Shown piece after piece: positions 62,884 to 64,000 of a stretch of 64,000 nt of DNA. Each line of letters starts with the position of its first letter. Within the stretch, counting starts at the first letter, position 1. The notes under the pieces are model-generated. The model was not told the origin of the DNA, did no database searches, and saw only the letters and a list, made by a program, of their open reading frames with translations. Source of the DNA: Vibrio sp. HDW18 (lineage in GTDB: Bacteria; Pseudomonadota; Gammaproteobacteria; Enterobacterales; Vibrionaceae); contig NZ_CP049914.1 of NCBI RefSeq assembly GCF_011306175.1, forward strand, positions 372,001 to 436,000. The letters are read 5' to 3'. The translations under genes were made by a program, and so were the position numbers.

Positions 62884-63459
62884 TTATTGCCAGCCTTCAA
62901 CACCATGCATGTCGGGTAGGTTATGTGCGATACCTTTATGGCAGTCGACACAGGTTTTTTCACCAGAGGCGAGTGCGGTGGAGTGCTGCTGCGCGGCACG
63001 CGTACTTTGCTCTGAAAAATCCATGTAGTTGAACTGGTGACAGTTACGACATTCCAACGAGTCATTCTTTTTCAAGCGTGCCCATTCACGTTCTGCTAAG
63101 TGAGCACGGCGTGCTTGGAACTTCTCTTGAGTATCAATGGTGCCGATAAAGTGGGCGACCAATTCTTTGGAGGCTTGCACTTTACGGACAATTTTATCGC
63201 CCCACTCATGGGGTACATGGCAGTCAGAGCAGATGGCTCGAACACCTGAGCGGTTTGAATAGTGAATCGTCTCTTGAATTTCAGCCACGATCGGAGCGTG
63301 ACAACCTGAGCAAAACTCTTCGCTGTTGGTGGCTTCCATCCCAGTGTTGAATGCGCCCCAAAACAGTAGGCCGCCAATAAATCCCATCAGTAATACTACG
63401 CCAACGGCGGCTTTACTTGGACGAGATAAACGAAGCCAAAACGCTTTTAGAAATTTCAT
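62884..63459 (-). CDS. napC: Tetrahaem quinol dehydrogenase NapC
   Basis: NapC oxidises membrane quinol and passes electrons to periplasmic NapAB nitrate reductase. The 191 residues have one N-terminal membrane helix (about 17-36) and four haem-binding CXXCH motifs: CSGCH, CSDCH, CRNCH and CVDCH. Length and order match the NapC/NirT family. It follows napB by 17 bp on the minus strand. Confidence 0.94.
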   Translation of the reverse strand: MKFLKAFWLRLSRPSKAAVGVVLLMGFIGGLLFWGAFNTGMEATNSEEFCSGCHAPIVAEIQETIHYSNRSGVRAICSDCHVPHEWGDKIVRKVQASKELVAHFIGTIDTQEKFQARRAHLAEREWARLKKNDSLECRNCHQFNYMDFSEQSTRAAQQHSTALASGEKTCVDCHKGIAHNLPDMHGVEGWQ

Positions 63460-63476
63460 AAATGGCCTCTTTGGGG

Positions 63477-63932
63477 TTAACGAAGAGCATCAACGCGTTC
63501 GAAATCGTTCTCAACCAGTGGCTTAGCATCGGCTTGAGGCACGTGGCACTGCAAACAGAAGTAGCGACGTGGAGAGACATCCGAAAGTACCGCATCTTCA
63601 CGATTGACAAAGTGCGTTACGCTGATCTTGGTCGCTCCCATCTCTTTGGCATTTTTCCAACTGTGGCAAGCCAGACACTTATTTGCGTTTAACGAGACTT
63701 CGTAATTACGAATATTGTGTGGGATCAGCGGTGGCTGATAGACAAAATCACTTTCCAACGCTTGTTCACGTGGGAATTTTTTCATGGGATCCGCGGCGCG
63801 CGTATCTTCAATTTCGCTGGCGCCACGCAGTGATTCTAAACCACCAATTCCGCCTGGATTATTCAGCTCAGCATGTGCGATACCAGCCAGTACCGTAAAC
63901 ACTGAAAGTAAGGCAATGAGTTGTTTTTTCAT
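63477..63932 (-). CDS. napB: Periplasmic nitrate reductase dihaem subunit NapB
   Basis: NapB receives electrons from NapC and gives them to the catalytic subunit NapA in the periplasm. The 151-residue precursor has a signal peptide ([21 protein letters not shown]) and two CXXCH haem sites (CLACH, CLQCH), with the typical [31 protein letters not shown] precedes the ATG. napA should lie upstream, beyond the window edge. Confidence 0.94.
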   Translation of the reverse strand: MKKQLIALLSVFTVLAGIAHAELNNPGGIGGLESLRGASEIEDTRAADPMKKFPREQALESDFVYQPPLIPHNIRNYEVSLNANKCLACHSWKNAKEMGATKISVTHFVNREDAVLSDVSPRRYFCLQCHVPQADAKPLVENDFERVDALR

Positions 63933-63966
63933 CGTAAATTCTCCGCCTTGCGGCTTAATTCTTTAT

Positions 63967-63987
63967 CTGGGCTGACGAGCAGCCCAG
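63967..63987. other. Hairpin upstream of napB
   Basis: CTGGGCT and AGCCCAG are perfect 7-bp arms with a 7-nt loop, 35 bp before napB. The last 68 bases of the window do not read as a NapA C-terminus in any frame, so this is probably the napA-napB spacer; the hairpin may balance expression of the two cistrons. Confidence 0.45.
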
Positions 63988-64000
63988 TACAATCAGGGTT

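Noticed and set aside
63933..64000. The last 68 bases as the C-terminus of napA
   Set aside because: None of the three minus-strand frames gives a NapA-like tail; stops and a hairpin are present, so it is taken as spacer.
1..64000. Mobile elements, prophage, CRISPR arrays, tRNA or rRNA genes
   Set aside because: I saw no transposase, integrase, phage structural gene, regularly spaced repeat or structural RNA signature anywhere in the window. The mannan block also has no flanking repeats or tRNA that would mark an island.

Overview
The window reads as one stretch of a Vibrio chromosome, probably the second chromosome. Three things support Vibrio. There is a LuxM/LuxN acyl-homoserine-lactone pair. 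The 2.1-2.3 kb spacer holds an ERIC repeat of the kind found in enterobacteria and vibrios. As I remember the V. cholerae map, nap, nrdDG, fruBKA, cra, sbcDC, ddl, hutA and a second secDF all lie on its chromosome II. LuxM/LuxN argues against V. cholerae itself; I cannot name the species. I saw no tRNA, rRNA, insertion sequence, prophage or CRISPR array.

0-8.7 kb: the start of a membrane sensor (cut by the edge), a likely orphan structured RNA, a CobW-family GTPase, the ERIC repeat, the YlqF GTPase, a large cytosolic c-di-GMP enzyme carrying a LacI-type sugar-binding domain, a sulfate-binding protein, a VF530-family protein and a small EamA transporter. 8.7-12.5 kb: luxM-luxN quorum sensing. 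12.7-17.9 kb: dmsABC (anaerobic DMSO/TMAO-type reductase) facing a TorD/DmsD-type chaperone and a NapF-like ferredoxin, with a perfect FNR box between them. 17.9-20.3 kb: a MATE exporter and an AraC regulator.

20.3-35.5 kb is the most interesting block: a locus for (gluco)mannan use. A GH26 endo-mannanase would cut the polymer outside the cytoplasm and a LamB-like porin would admit the fragments. Two different GH130 phosphorylases would release mannose-1-phosphate in the cytoplasm, and a GH3 enzyme would trim glucosyl ends. Phosphomannomutase (ManB) and mannose-6-phosphate isomerase (ManA) then feed fructose-6-phosphate into glycolysis. Two LacI-family regulators and a chemoreceptor are included. 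A palindrome built on AACGTTACG recurs in front of at least five transcription units of this block and inside three of its genes; I noticed it nowhere else in the window. No inner-membrane sugar transporter and no mannobiose epimerase are present.

35.6-49 kb: a second chemoreceptor, a haem receptor behind a Fur box, a LysR regulator, a SPOR lipoprotein, D-Ala-D-Ala ligase, a small conserved protein, YciH, the anaerobic ribonucleotide reductase nrdDG (FNR box plus paired NrdR boxes), an aromatic aminotransferase and a retropepsin-like lipoprotein. 49-54 kb: fruBKA and cra, divergent, with three Cra operators between them. 54-62.6 kb: sbcDC, two poorly known exported proteins, and secDF. 62.7-64 kb: the distal end of a nap operon (napB, napC and a 42-residue membrane protein) on the minus strand; napA should lie just outside.
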